Shown: positions 9,866 to 20,397 of the stretch, one piece after another | Layout: every line of letters begins with the position of its first letter | Numbering within the stretch: the first letter of the stretch is position 1 | Assembly: GCA_012934845.2 (NCBI GenBank) | Contig: WNNJ02002565.1 | Location: 1-64,000, forward strand | DNA: 64,000 nt | Source of the DNA: Pomphorhynchus laevis | Taxonomy: Eukaryota; Acanthocephala; Palaeacanthocephala; Echinorhynchida; Pomphorhynchidae | Direction: 5' to 3' | The notes under the pieces: model-generated | Databases searched by the model: none | What the model was told of the DNA's origin: nothing | Seen by the model: only the letters and a program-made list of their open reading frames with translations | Translations under genes and position numbers: made by a program

Positions 9866-9870
9866 GATGA
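9382..9870 (+). CDS. E4 R2 restriction-like endonuclease domain, open frame
   Basis: An open frame of 162 residues covers the whole R2 endonuclease domain: LEPRIRTEHSLYLQPDAILI, RRLYIVDFAIAYETNC, KVKKYQDLIGPCEL. The PD, the second Asp (VDFAIAYE) and the KKY lysines are all present, so the catalytic set looks complete. The GSRG block and the C-terminal AAEQSISVFNCF follow. The start Met sits just after the knuckle, so this is a remnant of a larger protein, not a stand-alone gene. Copy B: 41725-42213. Confidence 0.7.
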   Translation: MISWHNRVRDRFLFAFKSYNHTNFKCHLEPRIRTEHSLYLQPDAILINNTKRRLYIVDFAIAYETNCDSVKRSFEYKVKKYQDLIGPCELKYYVPIESISVLLLICGSRGAIPKSLPAELRELNMHKHKTVYMGITAAEQSISVFNCFTESRYGWRPSTQRR

Positions 9871-10648
9871 TATATGCGACAATATCACCGTAATCGAATT
9901 CGGCCAAAATTTGTTTCCTATGAGTTTCGTAGAGTAACTCATAGATTTGTTTTGTAAAAACCAAACTGACGGTAAATTCGACAAAGACGAAAATTATTAA
10001 GTTTCGACGAGGTGGCCGCATTTCTGCTGCACATAGGTTTTTCTTCGACAATAAGGAAATTGACAATGGTCTATCAGCGATATGGAATGATCTCAAAGAA
10101 CGAAATTTCGCTCAGGTAGACATGTGCCGATCGCGGTTCTTAAAGCGAATTCTAGGAGTATCTTCAAAAGTTTCATCAACGACCGTCGAAATTCTTACCA
10201 ATACCTTACATCTGTCAGTGGAATTAATAATGACGCGAAATAATGCAAGCACAGACAATTTTCAACGCCATCAACAAAAGCTGTTAATTAAGTATAATGG
10301 CACAGACAAAGAGATTCTAAATACTCCAGCAATGACTCAATCACAATGGTTAGGACCAAGACAGAGCAAGTGTCCGCTGATAATTCGTGAAAGTATACAT
10401 GGCTACCGTGATAAATTCTGTAGATTCCAAGTAAATTGTCACCATCACATATGTCGTTACTGTCTACAAAGTTGTTCATCGATTCTGCACGTCTTCAATT
10501 GTAGCTTTATTTCTAAAATGCCACTCTCACATGTTGACAAGTTGTAATAAGTTTCTAATTTGCTTTATTTAATTTGGCTCAGGTATCTTATTCCAGAGAA
10601 CCAATTTTTAAATTTGCAAAGGCAAATCCTAAAATTGGATTGGCAAAG
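9866..10648 (+). mobile_element. R2-like fragment E5, divergent
   Basis: The first 90 bases (GATATATGCG...TTCGTAGAGTAACTC) match E14 at 26565-26640, the pre-RT region. The rest is a diverged piece whose frame 10122-10547 has FLKRILGVSS (like the thumb's FKRILGLPKF) and ends in a knuckle-like CRYC...H....C with the x8/x4 spacing. It is probably a deleted copy of a further R2 lineage. The last 100 bases (10548-10648) hold nothing I recognise. Confidence 0.55.
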
Positions 10649-11621
10649 GCATAAGATAGAAAAAGCAGCTGCGGCTGCAGGAAGATTGGTCTGCCTGCGT
10701 CACCAAAAGTCAAGGAATGCAATATTTGATTAGAGATCCACTACAAATGACCTGCTGGCATTCCGATACAGGCGAGGGAACCGAAGACAATATATACAGC
10801 AAGTACGTCTCTGAACAGGTCTACTACCGACATACGTCGTTTACAACAGGATGACAACGGAACATGGCAGAAACGAAAGCTGTATTCATTGTGGTGCTAG
10901 TCGTGAGACACCGCGACATGCCATTAACGAGTGCCTTTACTCGAAATCCCCAATGACTAGAAGGGCATGATGCGGTGCAATGGCGATTTGTATATGTGTT
11001 AGGGCGACGGCAGGAAGGAAAATGCGTGATCGAAGAACACATGAGGATGATGGCAGAAGATGGCACCATTCCTCATTCCAGACCTAATCACTTACTTCCC
11101 GAATGCCAGAAAGGCAGCAATACTCGACTTTGCTTTTGCTGTGGTGTATGAAACAAACACAGATATATTCAAGGAACACGAAAAGTCCAAAGTAAATAGG
11201 TGTACGCCTCTGAAGAAACTGGTAGCAGAACTCTACACCATAGACATTAAAGATGTCACCTGCCACGCCGCAGTTGTTGGATATCGGGCTCAGCAACAAG
11301 CGAGCTGTTGAAAACGTTAAACTTCTATGGGATCGGCAAGAAAACCCAGCACAACATGTGCCAAACTGCCGATGAGCAATCTGAGAACGTGTTCAACTAC
11401 ATTTGTCAACGATCAACGCATATATGTGACAGACGAGCGCGTAATCGACTAATTTAAATACGCCAAGAAGCGGATGAACGGACCGAATAAAAGGCTCAAG
11501 AAACTGGGGGAAAAAGAAGATTATTTTTTGAAAATAAAACATATTATGACATTTTTGTTTTTATGTTTTCAATGTTTCTGACTTAAACCCACCGTACTGT
11601 CTTCTAATAAATTCCGTCCAG
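10649..11621 (+). mobile_element. R2 fragment E6, knuckle, endonuclease and 3' end
   Basis: 5'-truncated R2 of the same lineage as E7/E8/Enew. The knuckle CIHCGASRETPRHAINEC is intact. The RLE (11060-11311) reads LIPDLITYFPN...AAILDFAF, then the continuation shifts frame. The 3' UTR ends CTAATAAATTCCGTCC next to 28S AGCCAAACGCC at 11622, a proper R2 3' junction. Confidence 0.82.
11060..11311 (+). pseudogene. E6 endonuclease core
   Basis: 83 residues with PDLITYFPNARKAAILDF (PD...D), an extra Phe-Ala insertion before VVYETNTD relative to sisters, and KSKVNR for the lysine motif. A frame change after VVGYRA truncates it. The first Met is not a real start; the protein continued from the knuckle upstream. 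Confidence 0.72.
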
Positions 11622-11875
11622 AGCCAAACGCCTCGTCATCGAATTAGTGACGCGCATGAATGGGTCTTTGGGATTCCTACTGTCCTTGTCTGCTGCCCTG
11701 CGAAACCACAGCAAAGAGAACGAGCTTGGAATCAGACAGCGGGGTAAGAAGACCCTGTTGAGCTTGACTCTAGTCAGTCTTTGTGAAGAAACATGAGAGA
11801 TATAGGATATGTGGTACCTTATAAACAATATTGATAATAAAAACTTTCTTACTGAATTAGTTACAGAATTTTAAT
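11622..11875 (+). rRNA. 28S downstream fragment plus linker
   Basis: 11622-11818 matches 28S downstream of the R2 site, with a few changes (AAACGCC, GGGTCTTTGG). It is followed by the same AT-rich linker seen at 4385-4444 and 28672-28733 (TTTCTTACTGAA, TACAGAATTTTAAT). Where the linker should lead into 28S upstream sequence, element E7 begins instead. This is the third independent case of the downstream-plus-linker order. Confidence 0.87.
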
Positions 11876-12765
11876 AAGTACTGCAGCGCAAAGAAACAGG
11901 CGCATTACCTAGCATTTCTAGACATTAAATCTGCTTTTGATTATTTAGATCACACTGCACTGAAAAAGGCTCCAGTACAGGCGGAATGCCCTGATTTCGT
12001 TATACGCAATCTCGCGAGTGGCTACACGAGATGCCGAACGATTTTTAAAGCCGGAAATGGCCAGACAGGGAAAATCAGCAAAGAGAGAGGTGTGAAACAA
12101 GGTGATCCGCTCTCGTCGTTCTTATTTGTATTTACCATAGATTCAACCCTCGCCTGGTTGATTTCAGAGAAACATGGCTTTGAGCATCAAAGCATCAAAA
12201 TGACTCATATCGCATACGCAGACGACATCGTGCTGTTCGGCGATGATCCATCACGGGTAAATGCTGCTATACAATTGTTAATTGATGGTCTGAAACCACT
12301 TGGGCTAGCATTCCGAGCGTCAAAGCGTCAGTCCTCTTTCAAACCGTATCCGAAAGGAACAGGAAAAATGGTGGACTCAAGCTTTGCAAAGATAGCAGAT
12401 GAACTGATACCTCTATCATCAAGAGAAGCACTAGTACAGTATCTCGGATGTGACCCTCAACATGGTTTTAAAATCAGTCATTTTGAGAGAGAGGTGGAAA
12501 AAGCTTGGAGACTGTTGAAATCTGCGGCGTTATCGCCACTCAAAGTCGCCCACTTGTTCAATGATCATGTGATACCGAAGCTGACGTTCGGACTGGCAAA
12601 ATCGACGGTCAGCACTACATATTTAGAATAATTTGACAGCAAGATTCGAGGCGAATTTAAAAGAATCTTGTGGCTTCCAAAATTCCTCTCTGCCGGTTTC
12701 CTTCATCTTCCTCTGACGAAAGGAGGTATGAGTGTTAGATCCATCCTCTTCGAGAAAGGATGATC
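11876..12765 (+). mobile_element. R2 fragment E7, RT palm (hybrid in copy A)
   Basis: Starts abruptly in the middle of the RT, before motif A (AAGTACTGCAGCGC, compare 15024). The frame is open to 12631: AFLDIKSAFDYLDH, GVKQGDPLSSFLF, HIAYADDIVLFGDD. Up to about 12.47 kb it matches copy-B E7. From about 12.49 kb it matches copy-B Enew (offset 36827), including a TAA in the thumb at 12629-12631. It is thus a recombinant that lost the 4484 bp between the two parents. Confidence 0.82.
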
Positions 12766-13084
12766 ACTGAAAAAGGCTCCAGTACAGGCGGAATGCCCTG
12801 ATTTCATGATACGCTATCTCGCGAGTAGCTACACTGGATGCCGAACGATTTTTAAAGTCTGAAATGGCCAGACAAGGAAAATCAGCAAAGAGAGAGGTGT
12901 GAAACAAGGTGATCCGCTCTCGTCGTTCTTATTTGCATTTGCCATAGATTCAACCCTCGTCGGGGTTGATTCCAGAGAAACATTGCTTTGATCATTAAAG
13001 CATCAAAATGACTCATATCGCATACGCAGACGACATCGTGCTGTAATCGGCAATGATTTTTCACGGGTAAATGCTGCTATACAA

Positions 13085-13435
13085 TTGTTAATTGATGGTC
13101 TGAAACCACTTGGGCTAGCATTTCGAGCGTACAAGTGTCAGTTCTCCTTAACAACGTTTCCGAAAGGAACAGGAAAAATGGTGGACTCAAGCTTCGCAAA
13201 GATAGCAGATGAACTAATACCTCTATCATCAAGAGAAGCACTAGTACAGTATCTCGGATGTGACCCTCAACATGGTTTTAAAATCAGTCATTTTGAGAGA
13301 GAGGTGCAAAAAGCTTGCAGACTGTTGAAATCTGCAGCGTTATCGCCACTCAAAGTCGCCCACTTGTTCAATGATCATGTGATACCGAAGCTGAAGTTCG
13401 GACTGGCAAAATTGCCGGTCAGCCCAAATATTTAG
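13085..13435 (+). pseudogene. E7b RT palm/thumb fragment
   Basis: LIDGLKPLGLAFRAYKCQ, then REALVQYLGCDPQHGF and LSPLKVAHLFNDHVIPKL. It lies after motif C in the thumb direction. The frame is lost at a small deletion that removes the equivalent of STTYLE. No catalytic motif is in this piece. Confidence 0.7.
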
Positions 13436-13998
13436 AATCATTTGACAGCAAGATTCGAGGCGAATTTAAAAGAATCTTGTGGCTTCCAAAATTCCTCACT
13501 GCCGGTTTCCTTCATCTTCCTCTGACGAAAGGAGGTATGAGTTTTAGATCCATCCTCTTCGATGTTCTCACTGAACGTCACAACTATATCCGGCCATTTG
13601 CTCGCAAGAATGCTGTGCTAGCTAGAAGGCCGAAAGCTCTAGAATAACCCAGAATCTAGAAAGAGCAATTAGGTCCACATATGACAAAGCAAAAGGCATG
13701 AAGGGGAACACGCAGTTGCGACTGCAGGAAGATTGTCCGCCTGCGTTACACAAAGCCAAGGAATGCAATACTTGAATGGTGTTCCACCTCCAAAGGCTCT
13801 ACAAGCATTCCGTTACAGGCGATTGAACCGAAGACAATATCTACAGCAGTACGTCTCCGTACAGGCCTACTTTCGACAAGAGTCATCCTTAACAGAATAA
13901 CAACATGACATGCAAGGAATGAGAGCTGTAGACAAGTTGGTGCTAGTCGCGAGACACCGCAACACGTCATCAATGAATGCTTATACTTAAAAGCAGCT

Positions 13999-14529
13999 AT
14001 GGCTAGAAGGCATGATGCTGTACAAAGGCGATTCATATATGCGTTACGGCGAAGGCAACAGGGAAAATGCGTGATTGAAGAGAACAAGAGGAAACAGACC
14101 GAAGACGGTACAATCCTAATACCTGATGTGATCACGTACTTCCCAAATGCCAGAAAGGCAGCAATACTCGACTTTGCTGTGTTGTACGAAACAAACACAG
14201 ATACTTTCAAGCGTGCCGAAAAGTCTAAAGTAAATCGGTATACGCCACTGAAGAGGCTGGCAGCTAAACTCTACGCCATAGACATTGAAGATGTCACCTG
14301 CCACGCCGCTGTCGTTGGATCTCGGGGCTCGGCAACGAGCGAACTGTTGAAAACGTTGAAGTTCTACGGGCTGAGTGTGAAAACACAGCACAGCATGTGC
14401 CAAACCGCAGCCGAACAATCAGTAAACGTTTTCAATTACTTTTGTCAACTGTCAACGCATATAGATAACAGACGGGCGCGCGACCGACATCTATCTTACA
14501 GCCAAGAGACGAACGAGCAGACCGGATAA
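13999..14529 (+). CDS. E7b R2 endonuclease domain, open frame
   Basis: 176 residues open from just after the knuckle. It contains ILIPDVITYFPNARKAAILD (PD...D), VLYETNTDTFKRAEKSKVNR, VVGSRGSATSELLKTLKFYG and AAEQSVNVFNYF, and runs to a natural stop at 14527-14529. The catalytic pattern looks complete. The upstream knuckle is damaged (second Cys replaced, CRQV). It is a remnant of an R2 polyprotein, not an independent gene. Copy B: 50826-51356. Confidence 0.7.
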   Translation: MARRHDAVQRRFIYALRRRQQGKCVIEENKRKQTEDGTILIPDVITYFPNARKAAILDFAVLYETNTDTFKRAEKSKVNRYTPLKRLAAKLYAIDIEDVTCHAAVVGSRGSATSELLKTLKFYGLSVKTQHSMCQTAAEQSVNVFNYFCQLSTHIDNRRARDRHLSYSQETNEQTG

Positions 14530-14671
14530 AAGGTTCATACAACTGGCGGAAGATAGAAGACAGATTCCAGAAGAAGTGACTTTAATTACATTTTATGCTT
14601 TTGATTAACCGTAATTTTGCAGTGTTTTAGTTTTGAAATCATTGTGTACTGTTTTCAATAAATTCCGCCTA

Positions 14672-16347
14672 AGTAATGTACAGCTATGCTTTCGTAGTCT
14701 ACTACGAAGATATGACCCCGAATTAGTTGTACTCACAGTAATCGCCAACGCCTGTCTTAGAGCTGGATAATGCCCAACGCGTGGCGCGAACAGAAAAGTG
14801 TACAACTGCCTAACCTTGAACAACTTTGGAATAATGGCGAGCTACACGTCGATGCTGCACGTAAACTCGACAATTGGCGTCCAATAACGATTTCTTCGAT
14901 GTTAGCAAGAATCATTCATAAGGGCTTATTAGCGAGATTAAACAAGGCGTAACGCTTCAAGTCGAATCAAAGCGCATTTTCAGATTTGGCGATAGGAGCT
15001 AACGTTGCATGTATAAAAAATTTGGTGAAGTACTTCAACGCAAAGAAACAGGCGCATTACCTAGCATTTCTAGACATTAAATCTGCCTTTGATTATTTAG
15101 ATCACTCTGCACTGAAAAAGGCTCTAGTACAGGCGGAATGCCCTGATTTCATGATACGCTATCTCGCGAGTAGCTACACTGGATGCCGAACGATTTTTAA
15201 AGCCAGAAATGGCCAGACAGGGAAAATCAGCATAGAGAGAGGTGTGAAACAAGGTGATCCGCTCTCATCGTTCTTATTTGCATTTGCCATAGATTCAACC
15301 CTCGCCTGGTTGATTCCAGAGAAACATGGTTTTGAGCATCAAAGCATCAAAATGACTCATATCGCATACACAGACGACATCGTGCTGTAATCGGCAATGA
15401 TCCTTCACGGGTAAATGCTGCTATACAATTGTTAATTGATGGTCTGAAACCACTTGGGCTAGCATTTCGAGCGTCAAAGTGTCAGTCCCCCTTCACAACG
15501 TTTCCGAAAGGAACAAGAAAAATGGTGGACTCAAGCTTTACAAAGATGGCAGATGAACTGATACCTCTATAATCAAGAGAAGCACCACTACAGTATCTCG
15601 GATGTGACCCTCAACGTGGTTTTAAAATCAGTCATTTTGAGATAGAGGTGGAAAAAGCTTGGAGAATGTTGAAATCTGCGGCGTTATCGCCACTCAAAGT
15701 CGCCCACTTGTTCAATGATCATGTGATACCGAAGCTGACGTTCGGACTGGCAAAATCGACGTTCAGCCCACATATTTAGAATCATTTGACTGCAAGATTC
15801 GAGGCGAATTTAAAAGAATCTTGTGGCTTCCAAAATTCCTCTCTGCCGGTTTCTTTCATCTTCCCCTGACGAAAAGAGGTATGAGTTTTAGATCCATCCT
15901 CTTCGATGTTCTCACTGAACGTCACAACTATATCCGGCCATTTACTCGCAAAATTTCTGTGCTAGCTAGGGGGCCGAAAGCTCTAGAATAACCCAGAATC
16001 TAGAAAGAGCAATTAGGTCCACCTATGACGAAGCAAAAGGCATGAAGGAGAACACGCAGTTGGGACTCTAGGAAGATTTTTCGCCTGCGTTACACAAAGC
16101 CAAGGAAGGCAATACTTGACTGGAGTTCCACCTCCAAAGGCTCTACAAGCATTCCGTTACAGGCGAGGGAACCGAAGACAATATCTACAGCAAGTACGTC
16201 TCCGTACAGGCCTACTTCCGACAAGAGTCATCCTTAACAGAATGACAACATGACATGGAAGGAAAGAGAGCTGTAGACATTGTGGTGCTAGTCGCGAGAC
16301 ACCGCAACATGTCATAAATGAATGCTTATACTTAAAAGCAGCTATGG
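14672..16347 (+). mobile_element. R2 fragment E8, RT motifs 0-C and thumb
   Basis: Starts at the RT 0/1 region (PNAWREQKSVQLPN) with no 28S in front, and runs through motifs 2, A, B and C, thumb and knuckle. Stops: TAA after IVL in motif C, another at 15571, and several frame changes. At about 16348 it switches in mid-sequence to a different R2 lineage (E9). Confidence 0.8.
14770..15390 (+). pseudogene. E8 RT motifs 1-C, with YTDD
   Basis: Two frames. 14770-14952 encodes MPNAWREQ and DNWRPITISSMLARIIHK (motif 2). 14986-15390 encodes FLDIKSAFDYLDH (motif A intact), GVKQGDPLSSFLF (B) and HIAYTDDIVL (C with Thr for Ala), then TAA. The TAA followed by TCGGCAATGAT is shared with E7b and Enew, while E7 reads CTGTTCGGCGATGAT. 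Confidence 0.8.
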
Positions 16348-17078
16348 ACTAAGAATCTTACCTACAAGAGCTGTGCTGCAACGAATAAACATAATCGGAC
16401 CTGTACAATGTCGACATTGCCAGTCTGAAAGAGAAACAAATATGCACGTGGTAAATGTTTGTAACTACATTACAACACCTATGATCAAACGGCATAAAAA
16501 ATGCGTGATCGCTTTATTTACGCGTTACAACAGAAAAATATCAACACTTTTAATATTGAATAAGAGCCTCGAATCCGAACAGAAGACAATTGATACCTAC
16601 AACTCAGCAAATTTTAAGATCAAGGTTATGTATTGTTGACTTCGCAGTAGCTTACGAGACAGACTTAAACTTGCTACACAATGTTGTTGAAGCAAAGAAG
16701 CGTAAGTATGAAGCAATAAAGCAATTATGTAGCAAAAAAATATAATATGAGAATTGAATGCATAGAAGTCGTGCAAATGGTGTGCGGTTCAAGATGATGT
16801 ATATCGAAGACACTAATAAGCTCGATACAATCGATCCGATTGCATAGATCGACAGCAGAGGATATGACTACAGACGCACGGAACAAACAATCTGCGTTTT
16901 CAACCCATTTACACAGATAAACTACCACTAGCAGCTAAGCAAAATAAGAACAAGAGTACATTTCGACTAAGAAGATTGATAATCCGTAAAAATTGACACT
17001 TTTCTTCTTTTTATTTATATGAAGTTGTGCTTTGTGCTTTTCAACCAAAACTGTAAAAAAATTCTACTACATGTTTTC
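16348..17078 (+). mobile_element. R2 fragment E9, knuckle to 3' end
   Basis: E1/E10-type lineage: LRILPTRAVLQRI and the knuckle CRHCQSERETNMHVVNVC (frame 16322-16639), then a broken RLE with VDFAVAYETDLN at 16637-16675. There is no clear PD. The 3' UTR ends TACATGTTTTC against 28S TAGCCAAATGCC at 17079, a correct R2 3' junction. Confidence 0.8.
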
Positions 17079-17135
17079 TAGCCAAATGCCTCATCATCTA
17101 ATTAGTGACGCGCATGAATGGATAAATGAGATTCC
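17079..17135 (+). rRNA. 28S downstream fragment, 57 bp
   Basis: TAGCCAAATGCCTCATCATC through ATAAATGAGATTCC is 28S immediately after the R2 site. It breaks off where the foldback at the 5' end of E10 begins. Confidence 0.87.
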
Positions 17136-17136
17136 T

Positions 17137-17180
17137 CTATAACAACACGCCGGACTAAAATGTCCGCCGTGTTGTTATAG
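17137..17180. repeat. Foldback at E10 5' end
   Basis: CTATAACAACACGCCGGAC (17137-17155) and GTCCGCCGTGTTGTTATAG (17162-17180) are 19-base inverted repeats with one mismatch and a six-base spacer. The right arm is E10's own coding sequence (third zinc finger). The left arm is its inverted copy at the truncated 5' end. Confidence 0.9.
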
Positions 17181-17301
17181 TGTTCACTCCAAAGCCTGTT
17201 AGAACTTACTACAACAGTATTTTGCTATTCACCACGCTTTATGCACTCTAGACTTCATATGTTCATTCTGTGGTATATTCAATAATGTAAGCCACCTCTC
17301 A

Positions 17302-17580
17302 GTGAGAGCTTACGCCGCTAGGTGTAAATTGCAAAGCATAGCTGCAAGCAAGTCCCCAGATGGAGCAACTATGACTAGATCTGTCGAGACGAGTAATGCT
17401 ACCAAACTTTCGGATAATCCAGGCTCTTTTGAAAACATTCTTGAGGACAACATAACGGATACTCTGCTTCTCGAAATCTATCCTCACCAAGAACATATCG
17501 ATGCATCGAAAACAATCCTAGATTCATCCTTCACAGGTACGGGTAATATTAACATTCATCCCGAGACTTTGAACTTTTGA
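17302..17580 (+). pseudogene. E10 finger 4 and linker
   Basis: The frame actually enters from upstream with the fourth finger CSFC...SHLSVRAYAARC, in which the finger His is Tyr (compare HAARC in E1). A Ser/Thr-rich linker follows, parallel to E1's N-terminal region. It ends at TGA 17578-17580 in ETLNF; E1 continues with CNHIDK at this point. Confidence 0.72.
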
Positions 17581-17838
17581 AACCACGTCGACAAGAATTT
17601 TACCATTGATGCTAACGTTAGAGCAATCAGCTTCCCTCAACACCTCACCGCAACGAGCCTAACTGAAATCTTAAAAGTGAACTCTAATGGCAGGATTATA
17701 GAATCTCACACCGATACTTGTGAGCATTCTGCATCTGGAGAGTAATTATCCGAAACAGTTATCGAGTCATCTACCATTATTACGTCGCCTATAACAAGTG
17801 GGAACTGAGTATATAACAATCTTGGCCAATCATCTCGT

Positions 17839-18210
17839 TTGCATCTTGTAGAGGTTGTCAATACTCTAAACAATCTTTATAACGACATTAGTCATCCCCG
17901 CCTTTGGAGACTCATTGGTAATTTTCTGGCTGAGTCTGCTGTTGCGGAACCTGATAATTTAAAAATTTTACTGGACAAATTCGTCTCCATTTATACTAAC
18001 TACTTGACTGTTGTTGAAAAGCGCCGTAAACCAAGGAATTTAAACAGATTAAGAGATTTAAGCATGACCGCCGTGAATCTTCAAGGTGGAACCTTAACAA
18101 CTCTTCCCACTATAAATTATTGCGTCCACAAAAATCCTCGAAAACATAAACACGTTGCCATGCGAATCGTCGTCGAACTCGGAAATTCTATGATAAATGG
18201 CGGAAAGTGA
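17839..18210 (+). pseudogene. E10 pre-RT helical region
   Basis: VVNTLNNLYNDISHPRLWRL and VSIYTNYLTVVEKRRKPRNL match the E1 segment with TIYLTGVDNYRRPMDKERLQ. No catalytic motif. A run of ten A at 18254-18263 (nine in copy B) shifts the next frame. Confidence 0.7.
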
Positions 18211-18228
18211 TAACCGAGTCTAGCGATC

Positions 18229-18963
18229 ATGCTTACACAAACAAGAAGATACTTCATAATTTCAAAAAAAAAACAAGAATTCACTTGCGACTGCTTAATC
18301 TTACAATTAGCTTCCGAAGCGTACCAATCCATATTCAGGCTGATAACAAAATCCGCCGAAACTGATCAGATATATGTACTGCTAACCTACAAAAAGCAAC
18401 CAAAATCAGCTCACTTCAGCAAAAATGATGTTGTACTTCCCTGCGTATCATACCGTGGTTTGTATAAAAACGATTATGACAGCCGGATAAAAATAAATAG
18501 AGCGCTCTACTTCAACAACACCGAAAAGCTCGTTACGGAGCTGCTTGGCAACAAATGTAAAGTTGAATGTCCGCTCTCAGCGTCTGAAGTATACAATCAT
18601 TACTTCAATCCACTTAATAGCGAAGAGCAGTCTTCACAATGCTATGAGCCCGACTTGCAATTAACACCACTTTCTTATGACGACAGAGCTAGTGCTTCCG
18701 AGTTTGACATTAGTGAATCCGATATAAGAACAGCAATCAGCACTATGAGCAAAAATACGTCTTCTGATACAGACAATGTGAAGGTAAATCAAGGTCTCCG
18801 ATTTGACCCTAAACTTCGTATATTGACTCTAATTTGCAATATGGCCTTGCGGTTATCATGCATGCCAAATGCATGGAGGACTAAAAAATTCATCTTAATC
18901 CCAAAAGGCGGCAAATTCTCTGGATACTTCATTAAAGATTGCAATGCGCAAAGAGATTTCTAA
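18229..18963 (+). pseudogene. E10 pre-RT and RT motifs 0-1
   Basis: QLASEAYQSIFRLITKSAET, then INRALYFNNTEKLVTELLGN (the conserved pre-RT block), then motif 0 SSDTDNVKVNQGLRFDP, and MPNAWRTKKFILIPKGGKF (motif 1). The stop at 18961 falls before motif 2 (YRPITISS, read at 18967 on). In copy B the one-base shorter A run lets this frame start at 55034. Confidence 0.8.
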
Positions 18964-19091
18964 TCATACCGACCGATTACGATATCCAGTGTCCTTTGAA
19001 GGGTATTTCACAAAATGATTCTGCAAATGTTGAGAAAACATATCTCAATACCCAATGCTCAATTAGCATTTAGCAAAGACGCTTCGTATAC

Positions 19092-19607
19092 GTGCATCAA
19101 GGCAGTTCAACTAATGAAAAGCTACTGTCAGAGAAAAAGCAGCGCGTGCATATGGCAATGCTAGATATTAAGTCGGCCTTTGATACTGTATCTCATTTAA
19201 CGATAACATCTAGGCTTAAACAACTCAATTGCCCGCGTTTACATATGAACTATATTTCGAATAGCTATCTTAACGACATCACTAAATATATCTTAGGAAA
19301 CGGAGAGACCGACGACATTCCTATCAAGCGCGTCGTCAAGCAGGGTGATCCATTGTCTTCGTTCATTTTCACAATATGCTTAGACAAAGCCCTAGAAGGG
19401 TTGAAACCCCAAACTCATGGATTCATTCAAAATAGCTGTTTCTTAACTCACATTGCATACGCGGATGATCTAATTATCGTGGCTAACATTCAAGCCAAAC
19501 TGCAGCTGGCACTTGATCACTTGGTCAGTAATCTAGAGCCACAAGGACTAAATTTCAACGCCAAGAAATGCATTACCATAAGTCAAGAATTCAAACAACT
19601 CAATTAG
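19092..19607 (+). pseudogene. E10 RT palm, motifs A-C intact
   Basis: Encodes HMAMLDIKSAFDTVSHLTI (motif A with Asp), RVVKQGDPLSSFIF (B), FLTHIAYADDLIIVANI (C) and LEPQGLNFNAKKCITISQ. All three catalytic aspartates are present, so the palm itself is undamaged even though the element is broken around it. Copy B: 55918-56433. Confidence 0.85.
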
Positions 19608-20397
19608 ACACATACTTAATATGGCTTCACCATAAGGAATGAAAACATACCGGCAATGAGTCCAAATGATGACTTCAAGTACTTGGGGGTAAACCCCTTT
19701 AAACAGCTTCTTCCTGTAAATGTTAAAGCACAAATAAAGGCAGCCTTAACAGTGCTTTGTGCATCACAGATATCGCGAACGCAGATTTTCCACTAATCAA
19801 CGACTACCTCATTCCTAGATTATTGTATAGTTGCTGCACCTGCACTATCTCTGTGACAAATCTCAATTCCATTGACGCATACTGGAGAATGTAAAAAAAG
19901 ATACTAAGATTGACACAATACATTAAAAACGGATTTGTGCATTAACCCGCGAGACTTGCAGGCATAAGTATCCGCTCAAATAAGCTACGAAGTCGCCGCT
20001 GCGATAATCAGATTATACGGAGAATTATGTCAAAACATTCCGGATTTTATCGACCCTTCCGTTGAAAGTGAATCGAAAGCGGCTAAGAAATCCGTAAACT
20101 CGCAATACGATGAAGTCTTATCATGTTCTGCCAAATTTCACAACAGGCTACGCCAGCAATGGAGTAAATGCCTGACTCAGGCACATGGTGTGGCAATAAT
20201 GACTAACGAAAGTACTGCTATACTATCCTCACTGACTTCATTCCGCTACGTGATCTCCAACCAGAACAAATCCTAATCAATAAAACCCAAATCGTCTTGT
20301 TTACTGTTGATTTTGCAGTAGCATACGAAAAAGGCTCCAATTCGTTGAACAGCGTGGCTGAGTCAAAGCGAACCTTTCTCATCGAAAGATTCTGATA

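Larger units (their letters stand above)
12766..14671 (+). mobile_element. R2 fragment E7b, RT palm to 3' UTR
   Basis: Begins in the palm after motif A (CACTGAAAAAGGCTCC), joined directly to the end of E7's thumb. The motif C region reads HIAYADDIVL then TAA, a lesion shared with E8 and Enew. The RLE is open (13999-14529). The 3' UTR has AATAAATTCCGCC at 14657, but no 28S follows; the sequence goes straight into E8. Confidence 0.82.
17137..20397 (+). mobile_element. R2 retrotransposon E10, 5'-truncated, internally deleted
   Basis: Starts inside the third zinc finger (CPPC at about 17163) and continues through finger 4, linker, pre-RT, RT motifs 0-C (all catalytic residues present) and thumb. 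At about 20280 it jumps to the second half of the RLE (LFTVDFAVAYEKGSN), so the knuckle and the PD motif are missing. It then runs into E11 without a 3' UTR. It is split by several frame changes. Confidence 0.83.

Noticed and set aside
13746-14210. Minus-strand frame of 154 residues
   Set aside because: Lies opposite the R2 endonuclease coding region; no independent domain, and repeated wherever the endonuclease is repeated.
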